From positions 1 to 64,000 of the forward strand of contig NZ_BAKN01000005.1 of the NCBI RefSeq assembly GCF_000614205.1: a DNA stretch of 64,000 nt. Reading direction: 5' to 3'. The stretch's first letter is position 1; the number at the start of each line of letters is the position of its first letter. Below, in pieces: positions 1 through 8,624 of the stretch. The position numbers and the translations under genes were made by a program. The stretch comes from Hoylesella saccharolytica JCM 17484. GTDB taxonomy: Bacteria > Bacteroidota > Bacteroidia > Bacteroidales > Bacteroidaceae. The notes under the pieces were generated by a model. That model searched no databases and was not told the origin of the DNA. It worked only from the letters and a program-made list of their open reading frames with translations.

Positions 1-110
1 CACCGTTTTGGATTTCGGGAACTCCGACGTGTCATCCGGTCACCGTTTTAGGCTTGGGGAACTCCGGACGCCTTATCCGGTCACCATTTTGAACATCCGA
101 AGTTCCCGAC
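1..110. repeat. Tandem repeat, 40-41 bp period, cut by window edge
   Basis: Two full units (1-40 and 41-81) and a decayed third (82-110) each begin CACC(G/A)TTTT and carry a GGAACTCC-like core; the first two end ATCCGGT. The array probably continues left of the window. It sits just past the stop codon of the small minus-strand peptide gene at 133-324. No reading frame is evident in it. Confidence 0.75.
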
Positions 111-132
111 AAACCTTCATAAATTATTTTTT

Positions 133-324
133 TCAGTCTTCCCATGGCGAGTAGCCTGCGAAGCTTTGTTCGTCGGCATCTTCCTCGTTCTCCTCGAAAA
201 GCCCCGGTTTGGCAAGTCCGCCATTTTCAGGAACAGAGTGCGAACTGATAACAAACTGGGCGATGTTGTCGTCGGTTAATAATTGGATAACCTTGACCCT
301 CGGGGTGATATATCTTTGTTTCAT
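133..324 (-). CDS. Small acidic peptide of Prevotella type, 63 aa, function unknown
   Basis: This 63-residue protein starts MKQRYITPRVKVIQLL, has a hydrophobic centre (DDNIAQFVISS) and a strongly acidic tail (EENEEDADEQ) ending PWED. Short proteins with an MKxxYxxPxxxV start and a Trp/acidic end are common and uncharacterised in Prevotella and Bacteroides (my recollection, not a search). There is no clear signal peptide and no cysteine. It lies 17 bases downstream of the BspA-like gene on the same strand, so the two are probably co-transcribed. A second, truncated copy of its central part lies at 25601-25726, which supports its being a real coding sequence. No function can be assigned. Confidence 0.65.
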   Translation of the reverse strand: MKQRYITPRVKVIQLLTDDNIAQFVISSHSVPENGGLAKPGLFEENEEDADEQSFAGYSPWED

Positions 325-341
325 AACTGTTCTGTATATAA

Positions 342-1700
342 TTATTTGATAACCTTTCTGCTGTTGATAATATAGATGCCATGAGTGGGATTTTTCACGC
401 GCCGACCTTGCAAGTCGTAGATAATGTCTCCGTGCTGCTGCGATGTTGGGCGAATGTTGCGAATATCGGTCGTTTCAGCTTCCTCACGGGCGGCATCGAA
501 ATCTACCACAAATCCTTTGGCGGGTGCAAGGGCTTCGGGCAAACGAAGTCCAGCACGATGAGCCGCCAACTTGATGGACGCTCCGTTGCGTGTACCCTGT
601 TTATAAAAGCCAATACCCTCGTCGCCGTTGGCAAACACGTAGTATTTATGGCCGACAGAACTGAGTTCTTGCGTCGTGGCGGTGCCAACGAGCATGTTTC
701 CGGTTACGTTTTCTTCCGTTCCCGTGACGGCTGCGCGATATTCAATCGTCGTGTTCGGCGTGCCTTGCAAGATGAAACCCGTCTGCTTGGGGATAATCTT
801 GCCTGCCGTGAATGCTTTCACCACGGCTTGGCTGGGACCGCTTGATGTAATGCCTGTGATGATATAGGCTGTACAGCCTGCGGGAATGAGGAAGTTCTCG
901 TTCTCAAGATACAAAGATGCAAAACCGGTGGCATTCATGTCGATGGCTTCTATATATTTCCCCGCTTCGTCAGACCAGTCTGCTGCTGTCGCATAAAGTC
1001 CGGTTAGGTCGGTGTTGACATATATTTTGAGGCTGGGGTCCGCATCCATAAGAGGAGAACCACCTCCCATAGCCCCAAACCCAGTGGTAGGAACGATGGG
1101 CACTTTGCGAAGATTGACAATTTTTAACGTTGGGTTTTGCCCAAAAGCACGGCTGCCTATCTCTTTTACAGTAGAGGGAATATCTATGGAAACGAGTTTG
1201 TTGTCGTCAAATGTTGCACCCTTAATAACCTCCAATCCCTCGGGCAGATAAAGCTTAGTAATCTTACCGCGATGAAAATTCAGTCCTTCGAGTTTTTTTA
1301 GCTTTGTACATTTACTCAAGTCCACTATGTCAACGTCATAGGCATGAGCGAATGTCATCCAACCAATCTCTTCCAAAGAAGATGGAAAGGTAATGGTTAC
1401 AGTTCCGCTACTTGACGACCAACCATGCCCTAATGTTCCATTGAATATACCGCCTGCTATCTTAGTAATGGTGTAGGGTTGAGTCTCCCCCAATTTGTAC
1501 ACAGCTTCGGGAAAGGTTAGCTGTGGAGGATTGAATATTCCACCCGACTGCGCCGACACTTCAACATGGCGGTTGACTTGGTCGATGATTTTATAGGTGA
1601 TGGCCACGCCATTGATGTTCTGCGTAAATTCTGTGGGCGATTGTGCCTCGGTCGTAAATATTACGACGAGAGAGCAGATGAATAAATACAATCTTTTCAT
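342..1700 (-). CDS. BspA-like leucine-rich-repeat secreted protein, 452 aa
   Basis: A signal peptide of about 19 residues (MKRLYLFICSLVVIFTTEA) is followed by a short N-terminal domain and then BspA/LRR_5-type repeats at about residues 95-215, with units such as LPEGLEVIKGATF and IPSTVKEIGSRAF. The middle is a beta-rich region of unknown fold. The last 25 residues (DLQGRRV...GIYIINSRKVIK) match the C-terminal motif found on many secreted Prevotella proteins and resemble a type IX secretion type A signal. BspA-family proteins are usually surface exposed, and some bind fibronectin or host cells; for this protein that is inference. The small peptide gene follows 17 bases downstream. Confidence 0.85.
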   Translation of the reverse strand: MKRLYLFICSLVVIFTTEAQSPTEFTQNINGVAITYKIIDQVNRHVEVSAQSGGIFNPPQLTFPEAVYKLGETQPYTITKIAGGIFNGTLGHGWSSSSGTVTITFPSSLEEIGWMTFAHAYDVDIVDLSKCTKLKKLEGLNFHRGKITKLYLPEGLEVIKGATFDDNKLVSIDIPSTVKEIGSRAFGQNPTLKIVNLRKVPIVPTTGFGAMGGGSPLMDADPSLKIYVNTDLTGLYATAADWSDEAGKYIEAIDMNATGFASLYLENENFLIPAGCTAYIITGITSSGPSQAVVKAFTAGKIIPKQTGFILQGTPNTTIEYRAAVTGTEENVTGNMLVGTATTQELSSVGHKYYVFANGDEGIGFYKQGTRNGASIKLAAHRAGLRLPEALAPAKGFVVDFDAAREEAETTDIRNIRPTSQQHGDIIYDLQGRRVKNPTHGIYIINSRKVIK

Positions 1701-1897
1701 TTTACTTTTGATTAAATAATTATACTGAAATTCCTGTTATTTCTTTCTTACCGAGTTCGGCAAAAGGACATAAAGAAACGAACAAAGAGAACTCTTGTGA
1801 GCCCTCTGTTGATGGGTGTGCACTGCGCCTTACGCGCGCGTATGCAAAGACCGAGACTAAGTCGCTTGATGTGTGTTAGCAAATTATCCGAACCTGT

Positions 1898-1905
1898 CAA
1901 AGATA
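1898..1905 (-). promoter_or_regulatory. Candidate -7 box (TATCTTTG) for the BspA-like gene
   Basis: On the minus strand this reads TATCTTTG, a full match to the Bacteroidota -7 consensus TAnnTTTG, about 200 bases before the BspA-like start. No convincing -33 TTTG element was seen. The dyad at 1906-1959 directly abuts it on the upstream side. Confidence 0.4.
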
Positions 1906-1959
1906 AAACGTTAAAAGTTGCAGAGAAAGTGAAGTTTCTCTGCAAGCTGTTTAACGTTT
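1906..1959. repeat. Two-stem inverted repeat next to a promoter box
   Basis: The outer arms (AAACGTTAAA at 1906-1915 and TTTAACGTTT at 1950-1959) and inner arms (TGCAGAGAAA at 1919-1928 and TTTCTCTGCA at 1935-1944) are both perfect. Small internal bulges and a 6-base loop separate them. No T-run follows on either side, so it is not an obvious intrinsic terminator. It could be an operator or an RNA structure after the lipid A operon. Confidence 0.7.
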
Positions 1960-2105
1960 CCGAATATGTATTTACACAACACATTGTATTTTGATTTTCT
2001 TATCTCTTGTAAAATATATCTTATTTGAAAAACTTTTTCTGTATTTCTATCTGAAAAGAGTTTGCTCTTTTATTAAAAAAGATGTGGCAAAGATAAACAA
2101 ATATT

Positions 2106-3221
2106 TTAAACGGACAAAGAATGCGAAGAATAATCTAACAGTATGCTGATGATGCGGTCGGCAGTACGGCCATCCCATCTGTCGGGAAGAGAAGAGGCTT
2201 TCCATTGTCCTCCGACCATATCTTTAACGGCTGCAGCCAATGCTTCTGCATCTTCGCCCACGAGCAAATTGGTTCCTTGCTTTACCGTTTCGATATGCTC
2301 GGTATAGCTGTTAAGGGTGATGCAGGGCACGCCGTTAAAGGTGGCTTCTTCGGCAACATTACCCGAATCGGTAATAATTCCTTGGGCATGAGTGGTAAGG
2401 TAGCCGAATTGCAAATAAGAAAGAGGCTCTACAATATGAAAAGAGGCAGAACCGCCGAGCTGTTGCAGACAAGTATTAACAGCCTGAGCTGCTGCATTGC
2501 GCAAAGGGGCTATGATGGGCGTGCTACCTGCTTGGGCTATCATTTGTGCAATCATACGCTGCAGATTATCGCTGTTATGAATAAGTGCTTTTCTATTGAG
2601 CGTAAACACCAGATAGTTTTTAGGCGATAGGTTCAACGCATCGAACAGGGCCGGACGTATCAAACGGTTTCGGTTGTATCGCAAGGTGTCCATTAAAATA
2701 TTACCCACCATATATATATGCGACAGTTCTACGCCTTCGCGTGTTGCAATGCTGTTACTGCCGATGCCCGCGGTAAAGAGTAAATCGCTCAACCCATCGA
2801 TAACAAGTCGGTTGATTTCTTTGGGCATCTTGATATCAAAGCTTCGTGTTCCGGCAACAAGATGGGCCAACAAAAGCCCTTGTTTCTTGGTTACAATGGC
2901 TGCAGCTAATGTCGACGCAAGATCGTCTACAACAATAACAACGTCAGTGGGGGTAGTTTGCAAATAGGTTTCAAATGCCGACATTACTTGTCCCGTAAGT
3001 TCGTTAAGGTTTACACAATCTACACCTAGATAAACATCGGGGCGATTGAGTTGTAAATCTTTGAAAAGGGTCTCTTCTAAGGTAGGGTCGTTCTCGCAGC
3101 CTGCATAAACCAGGTTGAAGTTGATGTCTCTACCTTGTTCTTTTGCCTTTTCGATGGAATGAACAATAGGCGCCACCTTTATAAAATTAGGGCGTGCACC
3201 TGCTACGATACATATATTCAT
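2106..3221 (-). CDS. wecB: UDP-GlcNAc 2-epimerase (WecB) homolog with altered active site
   Basis: The 371-residue length and landmarks fit the non-hydrolysing UDP-GlcNAc 2-epimerase family: a GARPNFIKVAPI start, KEINR near residue 136, GNILMDTL near 176, and a late ITDSGNVAEEA nucleotide-binding loop. True epimerases interconvert UDP-GlcNAc and UDP-ManNAc. By my alignment to E. coli WecB, Asp95 and Glu131 are kept (D100, E135), but Glu117 is Val122 (HLVAGTRS replaces the HxEAGLRT-type motif) and His213 is Asn209 (TLNRKA replaces THRRE). That makes ordinary epimerase activity doubtful. It starts 17 bases after lpxA, as the last gene of the lipid A operon. A changed substrate or reaction in envelope glycan synthesis is possible. 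Confidence 0.8.
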   Translation of the reverse strand: MNICIVAGARPNFIKVAPIVHSIEKAKEQGRDINFNLVYAGCENDPTLEETLFKDLQLNRPDVYLGVDCVNLNELTGQVMSAFETYLQTTPTDVVIVVDDLASTLAAAIVTKKQGLLLAHLVAGTRSFDIKMPKEINRLVIDGLSDLLFTAGIGSNSIATREGVELSHIYMVGNILMDTLRYNRNRLIRPALFDALNLSPKNYLVFTLNRKALIHNSDNLQRMIAQMIAQAGSTPIIAPLRNAAAQAVNTCLQQLGGSASFHIVEPLSYLQFGYLTTHAQGIITDSGNVAEEATFNGVPCITLNSYTEHIETVKQGTNLLVGEDAEALAAAVKDMVGGQWKASSLPDRWDGRTADRIISILLDYSSHSLSV

Positions 3222-3238
3222 CGGCTTATTGATTTCTG

Positions 3239-4009
3239 TTACCGAATTATACCACGTTGAGAGGATTCAACAAAATCAATAATATATTGTATTTCTTTGG
3301 TTACAGTGAGATTCTTCTTGATTTCTTCAATACCCTCTGCCAAAATACCTTTGGAGTATAATAAACGATAAGCGTTGTGTATGAGGTCTATTAAGTCATT
3401 ATCAAAACCGCGACGACGCAAGCCAACAAGATTAATTCCGGCAAAACGAACGGGATCTTTTCCGGCAATAATGTAAGGTGGAATGTCCTGGCTGAAACGA
3501 GAGCCACCTTGTATCATTACATAGCCTGCAATATGACAGAACTGATGACAAAGTACAGCTGCACTGATGATAGCATTATCATCAACCACAACTTCACCGG
3601 CAAACTTAGTGGAATTACCAATAATGAGATTTGAACCTAGAATACAGTCGTGCGCAATGTGCATATTCTCCATCAGAAGGTTATTGCTTCCAACTTTGGT
3701 TGTTCCGCGCGAGGCTGTTCCGCGCGAAATAGTAACATTTTCACGGATACTATTGTTATCACCAACCTCACAGAGTGTGTCTTCGCCAGCAAACTTCAAA
3801 TCCTGTGGTTTGGTAGAGATACTTGCACCGGGAAATATCTCATTATTGTTACCAAGCCGGGTTCCGTAATGAAGCGTTACACTATTTTGGAAGTGATTAC
3901 CATCACCAATTACTGTGTTTCGGTCAATATAGCAAAAAGGTCCGATAATGTTATTATCCCCAAGCATTGCTTCGGGATGCACGAATGCCATTGGACTTAT
4001 CTGGTTCAT
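3239..4009 (-). CDS. lpxA: Acyl-ACP:UDP-GlcNAc O-acyltransferase LpxA
   Basis: LpxA catalyses the first step of lipid A synthesis, moving a 3-hydroxyacyl chain from ACP to UDP-GlcNAc in the cytoplasm. The 256-residue protein opens with ISPMAFVHPEAMLGDNNIIG, the start of a left-handed beta-helix of hexapeptide repeats over about residues 5-185. It keeps ENMHIAHDC, which holds the catalytic His, and has the typical helical C-terminal part. Length matches the family. It follows the LpxC-FabZ gene by 18 bases in the same operon. Confidence 0.95.
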   Translation of the reverse strand: MNQISPMAFVHPEAMLGDNNIIGPFCYIDRNTVIGDGNHFQNSVTLHYGTRLGNNNEIFPGASISTKPQDLKFAGEDTLCEVGDNNSIRENVTISRGTASRGTTKVGSNNLLMENMHIAHDCILGSNLIIGNSTKFAGEVVVDDNAIISAAVLCHQFCHIAGYVMIQGGSRFSQDIPPYIIAGKDPVRFAGINLVGLRRRGFDNDLIDLIHNAYRLLYSKGILAEGIEEIKKNLTVTKEIQYIIDFVESSQRGIIR

Positions 4010-4027
4010 ATATTTAAGGTGTCTTGG

Positions 4028-5413
4028 TTATTTATTCTTGACAATTTGTGCAGTAAAGGTTGCTTCAGATACCACTTGGTCGCCTACAAACATGTAACCT
4101 TTCATTGAACTGACACCATGCCGTACAGGCTGAAGCAGCTCTACCTTGAAAAGCAACGTGTCGCCGGGCACAACCTTCTGACGGAACTTAACATCATCTA
4201 TCTTCATGAAATAAGTAGACCAACGCTCAGGCTCTTCCAACTGGTTCAGCACCAGCAGACCTCCACATTGTGCCATTGCTTCCACCTGTAACACACCCGG
4301 CATTACCGGTTCTTGCGGAAAGTGACCGACAAAGAAAGGCTCATTGCTTGTAACATTCTTAATACCGACAATGCTGGTAGGACCTAGCGAAATGATTTTA
4401 TCTACCAATTGCATCGGATATCTGTGTGGTAACAATTCACGAATACGCTTGTTATCCATTACCGGTTCCTCATTGGGATTGTAAATGGGTGCCTGTATGT
4501 CGTACTTACGAATATCCTTGCGCAAATGACGAGCAAACATATTATTAATGGTGTGGCCGGGGCGAGTTGCAATGATACGGCCCTTAATGGGTTTTCCTAG
4601 CAACGCCATGTCACCGATAATATCAAGCAATTTATGACGTGTACACTCATTCTCCCAAACCAAAGGTTTGTGTTGAATGTATCCTTGCTTGGTTGCATCA
4701 CGATGAGGAACTTTGAGTAAATCGGCAAGCTGGTCAAGCTGCTGTTGGTCTATCACCTTCTCATAAATAACGATAGCGTTATCCATGTCACCACCCTTGA
4801 TGAGGTTAGCCTTGAGTAGGGGTTCAATATCGCGCACAAAAACAAAAGTGCGGGCAGGTGCTATTTCTTTCTCAAAGTTTTCAAGGGTATCAAGTGTTGC
4901 AAACTGACTGTTGATAAATTTCGAATCAAACGAACACATCGCTGTGATACTAAATTCATCGTCGGGCAGAATGGTAATACACGATCCCGTATTTTCATCT
5001 TTCACCTCTATCTTATGACGGATAATGTAATAATCCTTAGGAGCATTCTGCTCTTCTATTCCCACACGTTTAATCTGTTCAACATACATTACAGCAGACC
5101 CATCGAGAATAGGGAATTCGGGACCATTTACCTGAATAAGACAATTGTCGATACCTAATGCATAAAGAGCAGAAAGACCATGTTCAACAGTAGACACACG
5201 TACATCGCCGTTGGCAAGAACCGTTCCCCGCTGTGTGTCAACAACCCGCTCTGCCAGCGCATCAATAATGGGCTGTCCTTCAATGTCTATCCGCTGTATC
5301 TTGTAGCCAGTGTTTTCGGGTGCAGGATTGAATGTAACTGTCAGATTCAATCCTGTATGCAACCCTTTTCCGCAAAGGGAAAAACTGCCTTTCAATGTTG
5401 TTTGTTTTAACAT
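4028..5413 (-). CDS. lpxC-fabZ: Bifunctional LpxC deacetylase / FabZ dehydratase fusion
   Basis: Residues 1 to about 305 form LpxC, the zinc enzyme that deacetylates UDP-3-O-acyl-GlcNAc; zinc-site motifs are STVEH (His78) and RHKLLDIIGD (His260, Asp264). Residues from about 323 form FabZ, the 3-hydroxyacyl-ACP dehydratase, with LLPHRYPM, GHFPQEPVMPG (His364) and the catalytic Glu378 in QVEAMAQ. The fusion is characteristic of Bacteroidota, and the 461-residue length is as expected. It ties the control of lipid A and fatty acid flux to one polypeptide. It lies 4 bases from lpxD and 18 from lpxA. Confidence 0.96.
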   Translation of the reverse strand: MLKQTTLKGSFSLCGKGLHTGLNLTVTFNPAPENTGYKIQRIDIEGQPIIDALAERVVDTQRGTVLANGDVRVSTVEHGLSALYALGIDNCLIQVNGPEFPILDGSAVMYVEQIKRVGIEEQNAPKDYYIIRHKIEVKDENTGSCITILPDDEFSITAMCSFDSKFINSQFATLDTLENFEKEIAPARTFVFVRDIEPLLKANLIKGGDMDNAIVIYEKVIDQQQLDQLADLLKVPHRDATKQGYIQHKPLVWENECTRHKLLDIIGDMALLGKPIKGRIIATRPGHTINNMFARHLRKDIRKYDIQAPIYNPNEEPVMDNKRIRELLPHRYPMQLVDKIISLGPTSIVGIKNVTSNEPFFVGHFPQEPVMPGVLQVEAMAQCGGLLVLNQLEEPERWSTYFMKIDDVKFRQKVVPGDTLLFKVELLQPVRHGVSSMKGYMFVGDQVVSEATFTAQIVKNK

Positions 5414-5417
5414 TGCG

Positions 5418-6458
5418 TTATGGTTTTATTTGCTTTTGTAATTCTTCTACCTGTTTCTGCAAATCGTTGATTTGCTTGTACAACTCTGGCAAACGCCTAA
5501 AGACTGCCTGCGATTTAAAATAAGGCCGTTGTCTCATCGGAGGCGTTCCGATAAGTTGTTGACCATCTTTAATGTTTCCCGGAACCCCAGATTGTGCACC
5601 AAGAAAGACTTTATTACCTATCACAATATGCCCTGCAAGACCGACTTGTCCACCGAACATACACCATTGACCCACCTTAGTAGAGCCGGCTACGCCCACC
5701 TGTGCCGACATCACCGTATTCTCGCCAATATCCGTATTATGGGCTATCTGTACGAGGTTGTCTAGTTTCACACCCTTTCGAATATAAGTGCTGCCCATTG
5801 TAGAACGGTCAATGCAAGTATTTGCGCCAATCTCTACATCGTTTTCAATAGTAACAACGCCTATCTGGGGAATTTTATCATAGCCATTGGTAGAGGGAGC
5901 AAAGCCAAATCCGTCTGAACCAATTACGCTACCAGCATGCAGAATAACCCTATCACCTATCACCGAGCCATGATACACCGTAACATTAGGATAAAGCGTA
6001 CAACTTTCTCCAATAGTCGTATTCTCGCAAATGGTCGTATGAGGATATATCTGTGTATTGTCGCCAATGCTGACATTGTCACCAACATAAGCAAATGCAC
6101 CTATATAACAATTCTTTCCAATTTTAGCATTGGTAGAAACAAAAGCTAAAGGATCAATGCCAGTTTTCTTCGGTTTAGTGGCCTCATACATCTGCAGTAA
6201 TTTGGCAATACATTCGTAGGCATTATTAACCTTAATCAGTGTTGTTTCTACAGGTTTTTCAAGTATGGCATTTTTATCTATTAGCACAATACTCGCCTTT
6301 GTATTATATATATAATGTGTATATTTCGGATTGGCAAGAAATGAAATGCTACCAGGCTTTCCTTCTTCGATCTTTGAGAAAGAGTTTACCGTTACATTCT
6401 CATTTCCTATGATTTCACCATTGATGACTTGGGCAATCTGTCTTGCTGTAAATTCCAT
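5418..6458 (-). CDS. lpxD: UDP-3-O-acylglucosamine N-acyltransferase LpxD
   Basis: LpxD adds the second 3-hydroxyacyl chain in lipid A synthesis. An N-terminal uridine-binding domain (about residues 1-100, with [13 protein letters not shown]) precedes a hexapeptide-repeat beta-helix (about 105-320) containing [13 protein letters not shown] with the catalytic-region His, and a short C-terminal coiled helix ([18 protein letters not shown]). At 346 residues it has full length. It is the first gene of the operon; a TAnnTTTG box lies 28 bases upstream of the start. Confidence 0.95.
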   Translation of the reverse strand: MEFTARQIAQVINGEIIGNENVTVNSFSKIEEGKPGSISFLANPKYTHYIYNTKASIVLIDKNAILEKPVETTLIKVNNAYECIAKLLQMYEATKPKKTGIDPLAFVSTNAKIGKNCYIGAFAYVGDNVSIGDNTQIYPHTTICENTTIGESCTLYPNVTVYHGSVIGDRVILHAGSVIGSDGFGFAPSTNGYDKIPQIGVVTIENDVEIGANTCIDRSTMGSTYIRKGVKLDNLVQIAHNTDIGENTVMSAQVGVAGSTKVGQWCMFGGQVGLAGHIVIGNKVFLGAQSGVPGNIKDGQQLIGTPPMRQRPYFKSQAVFRRLPELYKQINDLQKQVEELQKQIKP

Positions 6459-6485
6459 CAGTTTTAGTCATATTGAATAATTTTG

Positions 6486-6493
6486 CAAATGTA
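6486..6493 (-). promoter_or_regulatory. Candidate -7 box (TACATTTG) of the lpx operon
   Basis: The minus strand reads TACATTTG, matching TAnnTTTG, 28-35 bases before the lpxD start. A second match (TACCTTTG, 6521-6528) lies in the end of the upstream HD-domain gene. No clear -33 element was found. Confidence 0.5.
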
Positions 6494-6504
6494 GCAAATA
6501 TTAT

Positions 6505-7725
6505 TCAGAATCGTTGATAACAAAGGTAATATTTACTGTTTTTCTGGGAAATACGAGTAACATCAAATAATTCCGATGCCTCGGATATATCCTTGCAAGT
6601 ACCATTTCTATACTTGATTGAAATATGATCATCATTCATACTGTAGATATTTTTTCGCACAGTATTAGCACTGAACAAATACGTTGTTTCCTCATCCGAC
6701 AGACCAGTCTGAGTCTTGATCTTTGTCTGAACATCCCGAATTACATCTTCCGAAATAGGTTCATCGTAGACTTTTACCTTGAAGATATTACGGCTAATAA
6801 GGTCGTTTGAGAGCAACGAGAGTACCTTATCATCGTGCTCTCGCCACACCTTGACACTACTCCATATATCGTTATCGTCAAGTGTACAATAATGGTGCAG
6901 AGCTTCAGAACTACTATTGAAGAACGCGCGGTCTACATCATGACGAAGAAAAAATGCCAACGCTGGTGTGGCGAACAACTCTTTACCCTGCCGCATGAGA
7001 TACTTGGCACGCCGAAGCACATTGATGAGAACTGCCTCACAAGCCACTGCCGTTTTGTGAAGATATACCTGCCAATACATCTGTCTTCGAGCAATAAGAT
7101 AACTCTCTATCGAGTAAATGCCTTTATGGTCTACCACCAGATGGTCATCTACTACGTCGAGCATCTTAATAATTCTAGCAGAACCAATGCTACCCTCGTT
7201 CACCCCAGTAAAAAAACTGTCTCGACTGAGATAATCAAGCCTATCCATGTCGAGCTGACTACTAATAAGTTGGTGTAGAAAGCGCTTGGGGTATTCATTT
7301 TTAAAGATACTGATGGCCAGTGTCAGTGCACCGTTCATCTCATTGTTCATTTGTTCCATCATCCGATGAGAAATCTCTTCATGCGAAATACCACTGATAA
7401 GCGTATGCTCCAATACGTGCGAAAAAGGGCCATGACCTACATCGTGCAACAAGATGGCAGCCTCTACCGCTTCAGCCTCACTATCGAAGATAAAGATACC
7501 TTTCTGACCGAGCGATAAAACAGCTTCGCTCATGAGATGAAACGCACCAAGCGAATGTTGAAAACGTGTGTGTTGTGCGCCGGGATAAACCACTGATGCC
7601 ACACCCAGCTGTTTTATTCGCGTGAGTCGTTGGATCAACGGATGGCATACTATGTCTAAGAGTAACCCACGCGGAATCTTGATAAACCCGAACACGGGGT
7701 CGTTTATAATCGTTACCTCGTTCAT
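6505..7725 (-). CDS. HD-domain phosphohydrolase (dGTPase-like), 406 aa
   Basis: This is a soluble HD-superfamily metal-dependent phosphohydrolase of the YdhJ/dNTPase-like kind. Metal-binding motifs are HTRFQHSLG near residue 52 and AILLHDVGHGPFSH near residue 91, with a later SSQLDMDRLDYLSRD helix near 158. The family usually hydrolyses nucleotides, but the substrate here is unknown. Its start overlaps the restored pyrF stop by the 4-base ATGA arrangement, so the two are probably translationally coupled. Confidence 0.85.
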   Translation of the reverse strand: MNEVTIINDPVFGFIKIPRGLLLDIVCHPLIQRLTRIKQLGVASVVYPGAQHTRFQHSLGAFHLMSEAVLSLGQKGIFIFDSEAEAVEAAILLHDVGHGPFSHVLEHTLISGISHEEISHRMMEQMNNEMNGALTLAISIFKNEYPKRFLHQLISSQLDMDRLDYLSRDSFFTGVNEGSIGSARIIKMLDVVDDHLVVDHKGIYSIESYLIARRQMYWQVYLHKTAVACEAVLINVLRRAKYLMRQGKELFATPALAFFLRHDVDRAFFNSSSEALHHYCTLDDNDIWSSVKVWREHDDKVLSLLSNDLISRNIFKVKVYDEPISEDVIRDVQTKIKTQTGLSDEETTYLFSANTVRKNIYSMNDDHISIKYRNGTCKDISEASELFDVTRISQKNSKYYLCYQRF

Positions 7726-8548
7726 CTATCTATAGTTTCCAGTTCATGTGCCATTTCCTGCTGCACTGCGCGGGCTGCTACAGCTGCCGCATCAGCAAAA
7801 TTTATATTACTACTGGCATAGATTATACCGCGCGAACTGTTTACTAGTAACCCACAATCACGTGTCATGCCATAACGGCAAACATCGTGCAGGCACCCCC
7901 CTGTGCTCCCACGCCAGGAACAAGCAGAAAATGATTTGGGGCATATCGGCGAATATTTCGAAATGCCTCGCCCTGCGTGGCCCCCACAACATACATCATG
8001 TTAGCTTCGTTTCCCCATCGCTGCGAACGAATAAGCACCTGTTCAAACAACTGTCGCCCTTCTCCGTTCTTGAACAACTGAAAGTCGCGCGAACCTTTAT
8101 TACTGGTTAGTGCCAACAGTACCACCCATTTCCCCTCGTAGCCCAAAAACGGAGTAACACTGTCTTCTCCCATATATGGAGCAACCGTCAGAGCATCAAG
8201 ATTGTATGTTTCAAAGAACGTTCGGGCATACATCTCTGACGTGTTACCAATATCCCCACGCTTGGCATCGGCTATTACAAAATGTTCGGGATACCTCATC
8301 CTAAGATACTCCACCGTTCGTTCAAAAGCTGCAAGTCCTTTCACACCTAACGCATCGTAGAAAGCCAGATTGGGTTTGTAAGCCACACAATAAGGTGCTG
8401 TGGCATCAATAATGGCTTTATTGAAAGTAAATATAGGATCTTTCTCGTTCAGCAGATGCTGTGGTATCTTCCGGATATCGGGGTCGAGTCCAACACAGAG
8501 GAACGATTTCTTTACGAAAATCTTTTGGATAAGCTCTTGCCTGTTCAT
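7722..8548 (-). CDS. pyrF: Orotidine 5'-phosphate decarboxylase PyrF, one frameshift
   Basis: PyrF converts OMP to UMP, the last step of pyrimidine synthesis. The long-type (about 275 aa) enzyme is recognised by FLCVGLDPD, the catalytic [14 protein letters not shown] and the C-terminal GVGAQGG. Reading stops early at 7865, but one extra G in the six-G run (plus-strand C run near 7896-7901) restores [16 protein letters not shown]...[10 protein letters not shown] and a stop at 7722. The restored length of about 275 residues matches Bacteroidales PyrF. Because the gene is a core biosynthetic one, a sequencing error is the simplest reading. A promoter box lies 38 bases upstream. Confidence 0.9.
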
Positions 8549-8585
8549 TTTTATTATTCTTATAAATCAAACCAAATTTCTACTG

Positions 8586-8593
8586 CAAAGATA
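8586..8593 (-). promoter_or_regulatory. Candidate -7 box (TATCTTTG) for pyrF
   Basis: The minus strand reads TATCTTTG, a full match to TAnnTTTG, 38 bases before the pyrF start codon, in the spacer after the C69 peptidase gene. Confidence 0.5.
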
Positions 8594-8624
8594 ACACTGT
8601 TTTACCAACTTGACATCGTCTGCC

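Larger units (their letters stand above)
1701..2105. other. Intergenic spacer with hairpin and two promoter-like boxes
   Basis: About 400 bases separate the WecB-like gene from the BspA-like gene, both on the minus strand. Two leftward TAnnTTTG boxes occur (plus-strand CAAAGATA at 2088-2095 and 1898-1905). A long interrupted dyad lies at 1906-1959. Short open frames on both strands here lack any recognisable feature. If the outer box is used, the BspA-like mRNA has a leader of almost 390 bases. Confidence 0.5.

Noticed and set aside
381..845. Plus-strand open frame of 154 codons opposite the BspA-like gene
   Set aside because: It is a shadow of the leucine-rich-repeat gene, whose signal peptide and C-terminal motif are clear.
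1748..1994. Overlapping small open frames on both strands in the BspA leader
   Set aside because: They overlap a strong dyad and promoter boxes, start without support and show no protein-like composition.
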